Assembly: GCA_965153355.1 (NCBI GenBank)
Contig: OZ231126.1
Location: 7,440,001 to 7,504,000 of the forward strand
From: Flaccisagitta enflata
Taxonomy: Eukaryota; Chaetognatha; Sagittoidea; Aphragmophora
Reading direction: 5' to 3'
Length of the DNA: 64,000 nucleotides
Below the pieces are notes generated by a model that saw nothing but the letters and a program-made list of their open reading frames with translations, was not told where the DNA came from and searched no databases. How positions within the stretch are numbered: position 1 is the stretch's first letter; each line of letters opens with the position of its first letter. Below are positions 47,069-60,882 of this stretch, one piece after another. The translations under genes and the position numbers were made by a program.

Positions 47069-47248
47069 AGTCGAGTGTACGCGATTTTATAACCCGTTTT
47101 GTTGGTCGGTCGGTCGGTCGCCGTATGCTTTTTCGACTTTTTTGGGTGTCTTTTGCATTACTGCTCCTGCCCTAATGCTCGAGTAAGCCTTTTCATCACT
47201 TCCCCTGCCCACCCGCACTTTACTTCGGTAGCCGTGTATCCGGCCTTT
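47069..47248 (-). mobile_element. Hairpin-ended element, family 1
   Basis: Minus-strand reading: AAGGCCGGATACACGGCTAC, a GTGCGGGTGGGCAGGGG block, GACCGACCGACCGACC core, and 3' AATCGCGTACACTCGACTAA hairpin (one mismatch per arm). Confidence 0.75.
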
Positions 47249-47779
47249 TCTTCCTCTTCTTTCAGGCCTGTTTATCATTGAGTTCCCCTCCCCCCCCCCC
47301 GTGGGTTGGGGGAAAATCAAAGGGTTTGGAGATAGGGAAGAAAATCAAAGGGGGAAAAAGAGAAAAAAAGGGGAAAATATAACTTTTGACAGTACTAAAT
47401 CATGAAAAACTAATTAGAAAAACACAATTTAACACTAACTACAGTGTTATGTGGAAGAAAACCATAATTTCAAAACGCAATGCAACACATCACGGGGAAG
47501 AAAATCAAAGGCAGGGGGGGGAATCAAAAGCGACTCAATTATATACACCCCTCCTTCTTCTTCTTCTTTTTCTTCTTCTTCGTTCTTTTCTTCCTCTTCT
47601 TCTTTTTGTTTGATGTCACTTTGTTCCCTCCACCTTTAATGATAAAAAGCGGCTTAAGAAAAGCTAAGCCGTGAAAAATGCGATTTCCAGCGAATATTAT
47701 TAATAATTCAAATAAGAATATATAAAAGCGCAGCTGAAAGCAAAAAGGACCAACGTTTTATTACTAATATCGTCTTGTT

Positions 47780-48390
47780 CGCCCCCGTTTGTTTATTTGT
47801 TCACTCCGATTGTTCATTTCTCCCCCCGTTTGTTCATTTATTCGCCCTGTTCGTTCATTTATCCGCCCTGTTTGATCATTAGTCCGCCCCATTTGTTCAT
47901 TCATTTGCACCCGTTTGTTCATTTGTTCACTCCGATTGTTCATTTCTCCGCCCATTTGTTCATTTATTTGCCCCGTTTGTTCATTTGTCCACCCTGTTTG
48001 ATCATTAGTCCGCCCCATTTGTTCATTCATTTGCACCCGTTTGTTCAATTGTTCGCTCCATTGGTTCATTTATCCACCCTGTATGATCGTTAGTCCGCCT
48101 CATTTGCTCATTCAGTTGCACCAGTTTGTTCATAAGTTTGCCCCATTTGTTCACTTGCTCGTCCCATTTGATCATTAGTCCGCCCCATTTGTTCATTCAT
48201 TGACATCCATTTGTTCATTTGTTCGCTCCATTGGTTGATTTATCCACCCTGTTTTATCGTTAGTCCGCCTCATTTGTTCATTCAGTTGCACCAGTTTGTT
48301 CATAAGTTCGCCCCATTTGTTCACTTGCTCGTCCCATTTGTTCATTAGTCCGCCCCGTTTGTTCATTCATTTGCACCCGTTTGTCCATTT
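47780..48390. repeat. Tandem repeat of ~21-bp units in a ~130-bp higher-order pattern
   Basis: Units such as 'cccgtttgttcatttgttc' and 'tccgccccatttgttcattc' alternate in a repeating order. Frames of EQMNKR/GRTNDQT type are artefacts. Confidence 0.85.
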
Positions 48391-48799
48391 AGTGTTCTAA
48401 ATCCTTTTTCGTGTCTGCAGTCGCACCCACTCAAAATGTCTTATACATTTTATCCTTATTGCGTCTTTTGGTGTGTGCATACATGCTTGGGTGACAAGCA
48501 AGGGCAATGTGGAACGAGTTACATCAACATCAAGTAAAGTTACAGTTACGTCGACAAGGCACAGTGTGTTCGTTTTCCTAGTCTTTAACACAACGACAGT
48601 GACCGACACAAAAAGTCAAGTGTAAATGTACACAATATTAACAAAATCGTTCTTCTTGCTTCAACTTTTTAACTAAACTAAGTCACTTCACCACCAAATT
48701 CGCGAAGGATGATTCATGATTTACAGCCTCAACTTTTTTACCCATCTAGGTTACATGTTCACGTTCTAGCACCAGGTATATCATAGCCGATGCAGGCTC

Positions 48800-49810
48800 A
48801 TGAATTTATGGTAATCTTATGTCATAAATTTATGGGCAATAGCTACCCATTAATTTATGGAATTTTTTTCCATAAATTTATGCCAAAAAACATATGATTT
48901 TTTATGATCCCAAAAAAGATAATAAAAAAACTGCATTTTTTTGCCATAAATTTATGGGTACCTATTGCCCATAAATTTATGATTATTTTTTGTCATAAAT
49001 AAATGCAATAAAAACGTATAAATTTATGCAAAAAAACATATGATTTTTTATGATTCCAAGAAAAATCATAAAAAAACAGTGTTGTTTTGCCATAAATTTA
49101 TGGTCACTTTTTATGATAAATTTATGGAAAAAAACAAACATAAATTTATGCTAAAAACATATCATTTTTTTATGATTCTCTAGAATATCATAAAAAAACG
49201 CCTTCTTTTGCCATTAATTTTTGGGTAGCTAATGCCCTTTTGGGCCGCTGCCCAAAAAGGACCATAAATTTATGGCAAAAAAATACTGTTTTTTTATGAT
49301 TTTTTTTGGAGTCATAAAAAATAACATGTTTTTTTTGCATAAATTTATGCATTTTTATTGCATTAATTCATGACAAAAAGTAATCATAAGTTTATGAGCT
49401 ACCCGAAAATTAATGGCAAAAAAATGCGTTTTTTGTATGATATTCTATTGAATCATAAAAAATGATATGTTTTTAGCATAAATTTATGCTTGTTTTTTCT
49501 CATAAATTTATCATAAAGAGTGACTATAGATTTATGGCAAAAAAACGCTGTTTTTTTATGATTTTTCTTGGAATCATAAAAAATCATACGCTTTTTTGCA
49601 TAAATTTATGCGTTTTTATTGCATTAATTTATGACAGAAAATGATCATAAATTTATGGGCAATAGGTACCAATAAATTTATGGCAAAAAAATGCAGGTTT
49701 TTTATGCTTTTCTTTAAATTCATAAAAAAATCATATGTTTTTTGCATAAATTTATGGAAAAAATTTCATAAATTTATTTGTACCTATTGCCCATAGATTT
49801 ATGGCGTTTT
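48800..49810. repeat. 1-kb palindromic array built on CATAAATTTATG
   Basis: About 25 copies of the 12-bp palindrome CATAAATTTATG (or close) alternate with A/T runs. The region is also one large inverted repeat: 48955-49231 pairs with 49392-49671, including GGGTACCTATTGCCCA and its complement, with the arms extending outward on both sides. No gene. Confidence 0.88.
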
Positions 49811-50403
49811 TTTGGCCATAATTCATGCTTAATAAAATGCCATAAATTTATGCTAATTTTTGGGGTATTTCTTATGATTTCATAAAAAATGACCCATAAA
49901 ATGGCCATAAATTATGAAATACTGCGGGGGTATGATATATCTCTCTAGCACCCACTTACTATCAACCTAAAGACCCGTTCAATCATAAGACAAAGACCTT
50001 TGTTTACTTCATAATGTGTGCCAGTCTGTCTTTCTGTCTATCTGTCTGTCTTTCCAAGTCTCGTTCACTTTTTTTTTATAGGAACGTCATTTTTTGAGCA
50101 AGCCTTCAATGTTCTTAAATTTTGAGCAGTCTCGAAGCTTGAACGTTCTTGAATTTTTCTTAATCTAAATGCACTTTTTACCTTCAGTTAAGAATGTTCT
50201 TAATTAGTTATAAGTGAATTAAGATCAATGAAAGTAGAAAAAGTATATGCTATATAAAGTGAGACATGATTTGCTGTACAGAAAAGAAACAGAGTTTGTT
50301 TATTTTCAAAGAACAATTTATTAAAAAAAGCCCCCCCCAAAAAGGTCTAAAATTTTTAATGATTTGAAGCCTAACGTTTTTATAAACTTGGTTCTTATAG
50401 AAA

Positions 50404-50513
50404 CAAGGCCAAGTAGGCCAATAAGGTGCGACGTGTGGATCGTCGAACGAATGCGTTACCAACCAACAGACCGACGGACAAAGCCAGTTATAGAGGTGCT
50501 TTGTCGCACCTAA
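50404..50513 (+). mobile_element. Hairpin-ended element, family 3
   Basis: 5' CAAGGCCAAGTAGGCCAATA, AGGTGCGACGTGTGGATCGT, ACCAACCAACAGACCGACGG core, 3' hairpin AGGTGCTTTGTCGCACCTAA. Only 110 bp. Complete and very clear. Confidence 0.88.
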
Positions 50514-50566
50514 AAAAGTGTATGTCCATTGTCCAAGATCATGCACTCACTTGCGTACATACCATT

Positions 50567-51327
<761 letters not shown>

Positions 51328-51799
51328 GGCGTAACTCCTAGCTCCACGGAGTAGAAGAAAATTCCTTGCATGTGTGAAAGCGTAGGTCATGTTGTTGTTG
51401 TTATTGCCACTCCTTGAAGTGGAAACTTCCCATACGCTATGCATACGGTAGGGGGCGGTTTGGCCTACCAAAGTTCTCAGCAGTTATGCAGATCCACCAC
51501 GCAAGGCTCCCCCATTCGGATCCCTTTTGAACCCTCACCCAACCTGCCACCCTACTCCCCCGCCCCACTACCTAGCTAGTTACTGGAATTCTATGAGACC
51601 CATCACAAGGTTGAGGATTCCAACCTTCGTTGAAAAGACTTGTCCATTGCGGGACACTCTACCGCTGAGCAATCCTCCCCCCACCACTATAAGTCATCAA
51701 CAGCGGCGTATCTGAGCTAAGATTTTAGCAGCTGCCGCCTCCAATCTATGTCCGACAAAGCTCCTGTCCGACCTATATTACTAAAATTATTAGTATATA

Positions 51800-52579
51800 C
51801 AGTATGATTGTTTTCGTTTGTAACATTACACGACGACATAACTTTAAAAGTTGTAAAGATAATCATATTATGAAAAAAGATAGTGAAAGATATTGAAAAT
51901 ACATTTTATGCTATTAAACTTCCAAGACTTTTCAGCAAAAATTTGATCCAGATTTCTTACTATTAGTTGTAAGACATATTTGACTAAAATGAACTGTTTT
52001 TCATGTTTGGAGATAAACTGTTTTTCTTTGGATTGCTCTTATTTCTAAACGATTTGACCTACAGATACCAGGTTGGTCTCAAATGAAAGATAATTTGAAG
52101 TAGTTTTAGAAAATGTAAAGAAAGAAACCTATTTGGAAAGACATATCATAAAAAACATAAAAGAAATGGGATCATTTTTGAAAATTTAAAAAAAGTACTT
52201 GCCTATAGTTTTTGAATTGTATTCAAAACATCAAATCAGTGCTTACTTTTCAGAAAACCTAAAAACTAGATCAAATTATCTTTCATTTAAGACCAATCTG
52301 GCATCTGTAGCTCAAACCGTTTAGAAATGAGAACAATTTTAAGGTAAACAGTCCATTTGTTAAATTTTTACAAAATTTTTCAAATCGACAATTTGTCAAG
52401 TTGGTGTGGTAGTTTATTTTTTCATCAGAGAATCAGATGTTACTAAGTAGATCCTTTGATTGATATATTATAAAATGTATTTTTATAGTCTTTTAGGAAC
52501 TTTTTTCAGAATTCATTTATTTGAGTTATTTTTGGAATTACGTCGTCATGAAATGTTACAATCGAAAACAATCATACTG
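51800..52579. mobile_element. TIR/foldback element, CAGTATG ends, TA flanks
   Basis: Ends CAGTATGATTGTTTTCG on both sides, extending with few mismatches for about 45 bp, flanked by TATA. A second inverted pair inside (about 52.01-52.11 with 52.25-52.35 kb, containing CATTTCTAAACG or TATTTCTAAACG) shows that much of the 780 bp folds back. No transposase. Confidence 0.82.
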
Positions 52580-52711
52580 TATAACTATGTATTTTTATTC
52601 AAAACTATACATAAATATCTATTACTATATACATATAACTGAACATGACCATATATAAATTGTTACAGCAGTGTGTATTGTGTAACTACTTAGTACAACA
52701 TTTGTCTAATT

Positions 52712-53013
<302 letters not shown>

Positions 53014-53110
53014 TTCCTTTGTCTGTCTGTCCGACATCGATCCTGTCCGACATGGTACAGCTGCCGCGGCAGCTGCGGAAGCCCCTTCAAATACGCCGCT
53101 GGTCATCAAC

Positions 53111-53193
53111 CTCTTCCGGGCCGCTACCCTGCTTCCTCCCCCAATGTTGATCACAACCTACTTGGTCAGGGCACGGGTATCGCTGACCATGTA
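53111..53193. mobile_element. Fragment of the 26.7/59.9-kb foldback family
   Basis: GGGCCGCTACCCTGCTTCCT and GGGTATCGCTGACCA match the outer end of the elements at 27.24-27.33 and 59.92-60.03 kb. Confidence 0.6.
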
Positions 53194-53394
53194 ACGCTTT
53201 TGTGTCTATTCAATTCAAACACGGCATACTTGATCTATGGAGCACCTTTCAAAACATGAATGAGATGAAGTTCGCAGCTGAAAATTATTTTGCATTGAAG
53301 TGTCATACTCAAAGCATTCGTGAAGTTGAAATATTTCATTGTATTGCATTGTTTGTACCTGGTTTTGGGATGATTCCTCAACATAACCGAATTT

Positions 53395-53515
53395 TTAGGT
53401 GCGACAAAGCACCTCTATAACTGGCTGTGTCCGTCGGTCTGTCTGTCTGTCTGTCGGTTGGTAACGCATTCGTTCGACGATCCACACGTCGCACCTTATT
53501 GGCCTACTTGGCCTT
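53395..53515 (-). mobile_element. Hairpin-ended element, family 3
   Basis: Minus-strand reading: CAAGGCCAAGTAGGCCAATA, AGGTGCGACGTGTGGATCGT, a CAACCGACAGACAGACAG core, 3' hairpin AGGTGCTTTGTCGCACCTAA. Nearly identical to the copy at 50404 except in the core. Confidence 0.88.
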
Positions 53516-53614
53516 GTTTTGCTGGTTCAAGGTTTTGGCCTTCAAAAGCAAATCTGGTTTTGGCCAGTCTTAACTCAAATGATCGTTTTGGGTGAGGTTC
53601 GGGGAATCGCGAGC

Positions 53615-53845
<231 letters not shown>

Positions 53846-53879
53846 GTTACAAGTTCATCTTTTGAATCAGTCGAAAAAT

Positions 53880-54592
53880 AATCCTCTCTGTATATACACT
53901 TTTTTTTTTTATAAGCACCTCGTTTATAAACACGCCCAGCCTCAGATATTGGGAAAATTTAAGCACATTGCTAAGCACGCCAATTTTTATACATTTTTGG
54001 TTGGAATTTCACAAAAACAAATGGAAAGTTTGATAGAATTTGAAATCCTCTATAATATCAGTCTGTCAGTACATTCAGGATTTTGATAATGATAAAAATA
54101 ATTGAATTTCTAATAATATTTAGGAATATTATTGCTAAGATACTATTGTTAATAAGAATTTATTGCTGTAAAAACACCACCACAAAAGAAAGATATAGCA
54201 TGATACTAAATAACAAAAAAAATCTGAAAAAATGTATATCAGGTCATGATCTTAATCTCATCTCATGGTTTATATGAAAGCAGGACAACGCCAGTGAAAG
54301 ATACTGTATATTTTCTTATAAAAAATACATTCATTACTGTGTTTTATACTGTACTTTATTCTATATTATACAATACTCTATGCTTTACTGTTTTCTATTC
54401 CCTACTGTGTTCTTTGTTCTATACTGTTTTTGTTCTATCCTGTGTACTTTGTTCTATCCTTAATAGGATAATTATTTACCGATAAATAATAAGCACGCAC
54501 TTAAGCACATTTTAGCCTCGAAAATAAGATTTTGCTAAGCACGCTCAGCCTCAGCCAAAAAAGGAGCGTGCTTATAAAAAAACAAGGCCGGA
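53880..54592. other. No gene seen
   Basis: AT-rich sequence. TTCTATACTGT-like phrases repeat near 54.34-54.46 kb. 'agcacgct..cagcctcag' occurs twice (53.93 and 54.54 kb). Confidence 0.45.
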
Positions 54593-54625
54593 TACACGGG
54601 CCAAGACGGTGCGCCGGGCGTTATT
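54593..54625 (+). mobile_element. Hairpin-element 5' end fragment
   Basis: CAAGGCCGGATACACGGGCC is the family 1/2 start; after about 33 bp the sequence changes to a tandem repeat. Truncated. Confidence 0.65.
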
Positions 54626-54636
54626 AATTCTTAGAC

Positions 54637-55025
54637 CTATCCCTAGCTCCATCAGATCTATCCCTAGCTCTATCAGACCTATCCCTAGCTCTATTAGAGC
54701 TATCCCGAGCTCTATCAGGCCTATACCTAGCTCTATCAGACCTATCCCGAGCTCCCGAATGTATGAATTAGTGAATGAACTGAATTTTAGTGAATGAAAT
54801 GTATTTTAGTGAATGAAATGAATTTTAGTGAATGAAATGAATCTTAGTGAATGAAATGAATTTTAGTGAATGAAATGAATTTTAGTGAATGAAATGAATT
54901 TTAGTGAATGAAATGAATTTTAGTGAATGAAATGAATTTTAGTGAATGACCTCAGCGTAGCTGATTATTCTAGTGAATGAAATGAATTTTAGTGAATGAA
55001 ATGTATTTCAGTGAATGAAATGAAC
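54637..55025. repeat. Two adjoining 21-bp tandem repeats
   Basis: CCTATCCCTAGCTCTATCAGA (about six copies, to 54752) is followed by GTGAATGAAATGAATTTTAGT-type units (about 11 copies, to 55020). A spacer at 54.95 kb interrupts the second. Confidence 0.9.
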
Positions 55026-56115
55026 GAAATGAGTTTTCAATTGATTTTAAACATTTTCAGTGAATGAATGAAATGAATGAATGAATGAATGGAATGAATG
55101 AATGAAATGAATGAATGAATGAATTAATAAATGAATGAATGAATGAAATGCATGAAATTAATGAAATGAATGAATGAATGAATGAATGAACGAATGAATA
55201 TATGAATGAATGAATGAATATATGAATGAATGAATATATGAATGAATAAAATATATGAATGAATGAATGAATGAATAAATATATGAATGAACAAATGAAT
55301 ATATGAATGAATAAAATATATGAATTAATGAATGAATGAATGAATGAATATATGAATGAATGAATGTATGAATATATGAATGAATGTATAAATGAATTAA
55401 TGAATAAATGAATAAACGAATGAATGAATGAATGAATGAATGAATGAATATATGAATGAAATGAATGAATGAATATATGAATGAAATGAATGAATATATG
55501 AATGAAATGAATGAATATATGAATGAAATGAATGAATGAATATATGAATGAAATGAATGAATGAATATATGAATGAAATGAATGAATGAATATATGAATG
55601 AAATGAATGAATATATGAATGAAATGAATGAATATATGAATGAAATGAATGAATGAATATATGAATGAAATGAATGAATATATGAATGAAATGAATGAAT
55701 GAATATATGAATGAAATGAATGAATGAATATATGAATGAAGTGAATGAATGAATATATGAATGAAATGAATGAATATATGAATGAAATGAATGAATGAAT
55801 GAATGAATATATGAATGAAATGAATGAATCAATATATGAATGAAATGAATGAATTAATACATGAATGAAATGAATGAATGAATATATGAATGAAATGAAT
55901 ATATGAATGAAATGAATGAATGAATACATGAATGAAATGAATGAATGAATATATGAATGAAATGAATGAATGAATATATGAATGAAATGAATGAATGAAC
56001 ATATGAATGAAATGAATGAATGAAATGAATGAATGAATACATGAATGAAATGAATGAATGAATATATGAATGAAATGAACAAAATGAGTTTTCAATTGAT
56101 TTCAAACATTTTCAG
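55018..56115. repeat. GAAT/ATATGAATGAAATGAATG array between direct repeats
   Basis: About 1 kb of GAAT, GAAATGAATG and ATATGAATGAAA units. A 40-bp segment (atgagttttcaattgatttya, then aacattttcag) stands at both ends (55.03 and 56.09 kb), so the array may have expanded inside one repeat unit. Frames of IHSF type are artefacts. Confidence 0.9.
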
Positions 56116-56119
56116 CGAG

Positions 56120-56345
56120 TTTTCATTCAAGCGTGACCGACGGATGGACAGACGGATAGAACCTCTTATAGAGGTGCTATGGCGCATCTGGGAATCATCC
56201 TAGCATATTTCTGAATCATTTCAAGTGATTTTTGCTTCTTTTTTTTCGAGATTTTCAACTCGAGCGTGACCGACCAACCGACCAACCGACCAACCGACCG
56301 ACCGACAGACAGAGCTAGTTATAGAGGTGCTATGGCGCACCTAAA
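56120..56345 (+). mobile_element. Two tandem 3' halves of hairpin elements (GGTGCTATGGCGC type)
   Basis: Both units have GCGTGACCGAC, a GACC/GACA core, TAGAGGTGCTATGGCGC and an end (CATCTGGG or CACCTAAAA). The second ends in the good hairpin AGGTGCTATGGCGCACCTAA. No CAAGG start was found for either. Confidence 0.65.
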
Positions 56346-56592
56346 AACGTGTAAGTCAACACATTTTACGGTGAACTCTGTATGAGTCAGACTCACGAGA
56401 ATATCTCGACTTTCGGCCTGACGTGTCCTTGACAACAAAATGAAACATTGACCGATTTCGATTTTAACTCTTACCTTTCAAAATTATTCGTCATCGCGTA
56501 TCACTAAGAAAATATCAATTAAATAGTAATTGAATATGTTTTGCCAATAGGCCAGGCCGGACGCATCAATCAGGCTCGCTCCTTTGATTTTT

Positions 56593-56821
56593 AGATGCGG
56601 ACGCGCAACTCTATAAGAGTCTTTGTCTATCGGTCCGTTCGTTCGTTGGTCCGTTGGTCCGTCACGCTCGAGTTCAAAGCGCGAAAAATGCGCATTCATT
56701 ATGCTGCTGTTGCCATCGGGTGTTTGCGAGTGTGTGGAAGGGTGATTAGGATAAGGTGAAGCTAGGGGTTAGTTGCCCCTGCCCACCCGTCCGCAACGAT
56801 ATTGTGACCCCGCGTCACTTG
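56593..56821 (-). mobile_element. Hairpin-ended element, family 2 with GTGACGCGGGGTC start
   Basis: Minus-strand reading: CAAGTGACGCGGGGTCACAA, CGTTGCGGACGGGTGGGCAG, a GGACCAACGGACCAACGAAC core, 3' hairpin AGTTGCGCGTCCGCATCTAA (one mismatch). Confidence 0.8.
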
Positions 56822-56824
56822 TTG

Positions 56825-57360
56825 AGATATCTAATGATGAAAATCTCACCAATAGATATACGTCAAACGTTTTACGATTTTTTCTAATTCAAACAATGTT
56901 ATACTATAACACCTGTGCAGATACAGTTTCTACGTAGCATAATTCATAGAATGCCGGTTTACTTACGTATGAAACGAGACCATGAGACTCGTATGAGATA
57001 TGCCACATCCCTGATAATAATACATCTCAAGGCCACTGGGCAAGAATTTCACCTACAATCGACGGGAGTTCAAATTGGTTTTTCCCGTTCGATCAATTAT
57101 GAATTTTAACTAAATCCGTTTCAAGAATGAAAAGCCTTTAGGAATTAATGTCCTTACGTTCCTACCAATTCAAACGTGACAAAAAGGATTTCTTTTCATA
57201 TACCTAAAATTGCGAACTTATGATGTTTTACTGAACAAGACAAAAAATTAAAAAAATTGAATTGCTTCAAGTTGGTAAGCGGCGCTGTGATTTAGCTTGG
57301 CTAGGACCATCATTTCAGCCAATTTCGCGCAATCCAAAATCACTTATGGACGCATCCTCG
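56825..57360. other. No feature recognised
   Basis: AT-rich sequence without splice-supported frames or element ends. Confidence 0.45.
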
Positions 57361-57361
57361 T

Positions 57362-57993
57362 ATAACACCCCTGACATAATTAGGCGAACTAGAAAAATTA
57401 GCAAAATTAACAGAAATAATGCATTCAGTGGGCTGAAATTTGACAGAGAGAGAGCTTAAATATAGTATTTTCACAAACCGGGGCAGATTTTAATACCGAG
57501 GAAAATGCGTGGCTCTCGGAAAGTGATATGCCAAAAAAGAAGTGAAAGATTTTGGCTGATTTCGACATGGAAATTTTGGATGATGAGACAACATTAACTT
57601 CTTCCAGTTTTACAACAAAAAATGCAAGAAAACATCAAATCTCAGGTTCTGGCATCGCTGTCAGACAAAAATGAGTCAACAGTGCAAAGATACAGTCAGT
57701 GACAGCTGCAAATAGTCACAAAACCCCTTGTAAAATAGAATGGTTTTACCAACAAATTTGAATCTAATAAAAACCTAGAATTTGCATGATATCATTTGAT
57801 GATGCTATTTGCGACTCCTGGTTGACTTAATATGAACTTTTTTTATAAAACCCTCATGGAAATAACATGTCATAATATCATCCTTAACCTGGAGTCCTGT
57901 TTTGGACTTTAAAACGCAATTATAAACATGTTCTGATCCCTGTTCGCCTAATTTTGTCAGAGGTGTTAGAGTCGCTTAGCAAGCGACTAAATA
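57362..57993 (+). mobile_element. Possible element with inner inverted repeat and terminal hairpin
   Basis: TAACACCCCTGACATAATTA at 57.36 kb pairs with the reverse complement at 57943-57970. This is followed at once by the hairpin AGTCGCTTAGCAAGCGACTA. The arrangement suggests an element of about 630 bp, but its left boundary is uncertain. Confidence 0.5.
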
Positions 57994-58394
57994 GACAAAT
58001 AAGAATATCATTGTCATTTCTTTATGTTTGCTTTTTGCAATTGAGAAAGTTCAGCTGGAGGACAAAATCTATACCAATCTCTTTTTAAGTTTTTTCTATT
58101 CTTATTCACCTGAAAAAAAAGGAGGAAAAGACAGAAAAGAAAATTGTTTTCACGGGAAATAATTCTCGTTCCAGTTCAAACACAAATTTTGTACGAATAT
58201 TTTCTCGTCTAAGCGTGTCAAATGAACCTCAGTCCTCAGTTACTGGGTCATTGAGCCACTCGCGTCGACCACGTTGAACTACCGCACTGTATCCAATGCG
58301 AGTATAGTTTATTTTTCTGTGCCCTGTGGAAATCAACTGGGCCAGGCGTGCATTTTTTGGAGTAACCAGTAACGCCGTTACTCGGAAGGACGCG

Positions 58395-58893
58395 GGGCCT
58401 CTCGGAATAGGGAGAAGAAGAAGAAGAAGAAGAAGAAGAAAAAGAAGAAAAACAAAAAGAAAAAGAAGAAGAAGAAGAAGAAAAAGAAAGGGAGAAGAAG
58501 AAAATGAAAAAGAAAAAGAAGAAGAAGAAGAAGAAGAAGAAGAAGAAGAAGAAGAAGAAGAAGAAGAAGAAGAAGAAGAAGAAGAAGAAAGAACAAGGCC
58601 GGATACATGGCTACCGAAGTCGCGTGTGGGTGGGCAGGGATAGTGATAAAAAGGGCTTTTCATACATTTGGGCAGGAGCAGACATGCAAAAACTGTTCAT
58701 ATTTGCCAAAAAAACTAATGGTGACAAACCAACGGACAAACAAACCGACATAGCGGTTTAAGGAGTTGCGTGCGTGCGACTGAAAAAAAAAAGAAAATAG
58801 CAGAGTAAAAAAAAAGTAAAAAAAGAACGTGAGAGACAGAGAGAGAGACAGACTGAGAGAGAGACATAGAAAAAGAGACAGAGACAGAGAAAA

Positions 58894-58973
<80 letters not shown>

Positions 58974-59583
58974 TGAGAGAGAGAGAGAAAGAGCCACATT
59001 TAATAGCGACTCAAATTTAAGTTTCTTTTATTTAGATTTATTAATCATTCAAATCATCCGAGGGGCACAACTTTCTGAATGCAGTTTCAGACGCTTTCAA
59101 AAACAAAAAGTTTATAAATCGGATGAATGAGCCATTAGTGCTCAAAGCCTCAAACCCAAGCGCCAGGTTGCCAGCTCACAGTGAGCAACCGCATCCCTGC
59201 AAAAGCCTTACGAGCGAAGCGAATGGAAGATAGATTCCAGCATTGAAGATTTCAAAAAAGATTTATTAAATGCATTGGCATTGCATGGATCCGTTTTTAC
59301 AAAACTTCACAATGAATAAAACCAGTATGATCTTTTTACACATGGAAAGTGAAAATTTTATCTGTTCATTTAATTTAAGCAGTGTGCTAGTATTTGGCTT
59401 TTATTCAAAATGACTAAAGTTTGAATGATTGTCATTTCAAAAACCAGAAGTCTTAAAACTGCATTATGCAAATTAGATGATTGATGATGAAACAAATTCA
59501 TCTTCATAAAACTCAGGGTTGGTGAACTTGAAGTTAGACAGGATTGGCAAGTCGGAAAATCCCAGGGGAAAATATAAGTTACT
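58395..59583. repeat. Segmental duplication, copy 1
   Basis: Contains a (GAA) array (58412-58590), a hairpin element (58594-58783), a (GA) run (58909-58968) and about 550 bp of unique-type sequence ending at 'ttactcggaaggaaag'. The part from 58600 onward matches 60540-61500 almost base for base. Confidence 0.9.
58594..58783 (+). mobile_element. Hairpin-ended element, family 1 variant
   Basis: 5' CAAGGCCGGATACATGGCTA, AGTCGCGTGTGGGTGGGCAG, an ACCAACGGACAAAC core, and 3' hairpin AGTTGCGTGCGTGCGACTGA. Duplicated with its surroundings at 60.53 kb. Confidence 0.8.
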
Positions 59584-59631
59584 CGGAAGGAAAGAAAAAA
59601 ATGCACGCCTGGCGGGGCCTCTCGGAAGAGG

Positions 59632-59922
59632 AGAAGAAGAAGAAAGAAGAAGAAGAAGAAAAGAAAAGAAAACAAAAGAAAAAGAAGAAGAAGAAGAAGA
59701 AGAAGAAGAAAAAGAAAAGAAAGAAAAGAAAGAAAAAAGAAAAAGGAAAGGGAAAAGAAAAAGAAAAAGAGGGAGAAGAAGAAGATGAAAAAGAAAAAGA
59801 AGAAGAAGAAGAAGAAGAAGAAGAAGAAGAAGAAGAAGAAGAAGAAGAAGAAGAAGAAGAAAGAACAAGGCTGGATACATGGCTACCGAAGTCGCGTGTG
59901 GGTGGGCAGGGATAGTGATAAC
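59632..59922 (+). repeat. Second (GAA) array plus first 59 bp of the hairpin element
   Basis: Repeats GGGGCCTCTCGGAA, a GAA array and then the hairpin element start (59864-59922), which is broken off by the insert at 59923. Confidence 0.85.
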
Positions 59923-60530
59923 AGGTCGCCCAAGGGCAATATGTGGTCAGCGATACCCGTTGCCCTGCTTTGAGTGATTGTGAATTGGAGTAAGGGGAAG
60001 CAGGGCAGCGGCCCCGAAGGGGACGAAGTCCTGTAGAACACAGGGGGGACTTTGCTGTCCTGAAGAAGTGGATGAGATGCTATAGAGGACTGACTGAGGG
60101 CATTCAAGAGCCTAAACTGAGGTCTAAGAAGGCTGATATAAGGCCTCAGAATGCCGATTGGGAGCTTGAGAGGGCTAACTTGAGGCTTGAGAGAGCTGGA
60201 TTAAGGGATGAAAGGCCAGAGGACTGATTTGAAGGCTGGGAGCAATAAATAGAGGTTTAGATGGCTGATTTGAGGCCTGAGAGGCCTAATTTGAGGCATG
60301 AGAGGCCAGGTTTGAGGCCTGAGAAGCCAGATTTGAGGCCTGGAGGCCAGATTTGTGGCCTGAGAGGCCAGATTTTAGGCCTGAGGTCAGATTTGAGGCC
60401 TGGGTGGCTGGATTTGAGACCTGAGAGGCTGGATTTGCAGCCTGAGAGGCCAGATTTGAGGCCTGAAGGGTCTGATGAAGGGGACTAACGGACGAGCGAC
60501 GGACTAGCAACGGACGGCGAAAGTCCGAAC
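59923..60530. mobile_element. Inserted foldback-family element with 21-bp repeats
   Basis: Begins CAGGTCGCCCAAGGGCAATA and GGGTATCGCTGACC-type sequence found inverted at 27.24-27.33 kb, continues CGAAGTCCTGTAGAACACAG, then about 10 copies of GAGGCCTGAGAGGCCAGATTT (60.25-60.48 kb), and ends near GGCGAAAGTCCGAACAC. It lies inside the duplicated hairpin element. Confidence 0.78.
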
Positions 60531-60807
60531 ACGGCCGGATACATGGCTACCGAAGTCGCTGTGGGTGCCGCTGATAAAAAGGGCTTTTCATACATTTGGG
60601 CAGGAGCAGACATGCAAAAACTGTTCATATTTGCCAAAAAACTAATGGTGACAAACCAACGGACCAACCAACCGACATAGCGGTTTAAGGAGTTGCGTGC
60701 GTGCGACTGAAAAAAAAAGAAAATAGCAGAGAGTAAAAAAAGAACGTGAGAGACAGAGAGAGAGACAGACTGAGAGAGAGACATAGAAAAAGAGACAGAG
60801 ACAGAGA

Positions 60808-60882
<75 letters not shown>

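Noticed and set aside
55057-56105. 341-codon IHSFISFIY-type frame
   Set aside because: GAAT/ATATGAAT tandem array; no splice or homology evidence.
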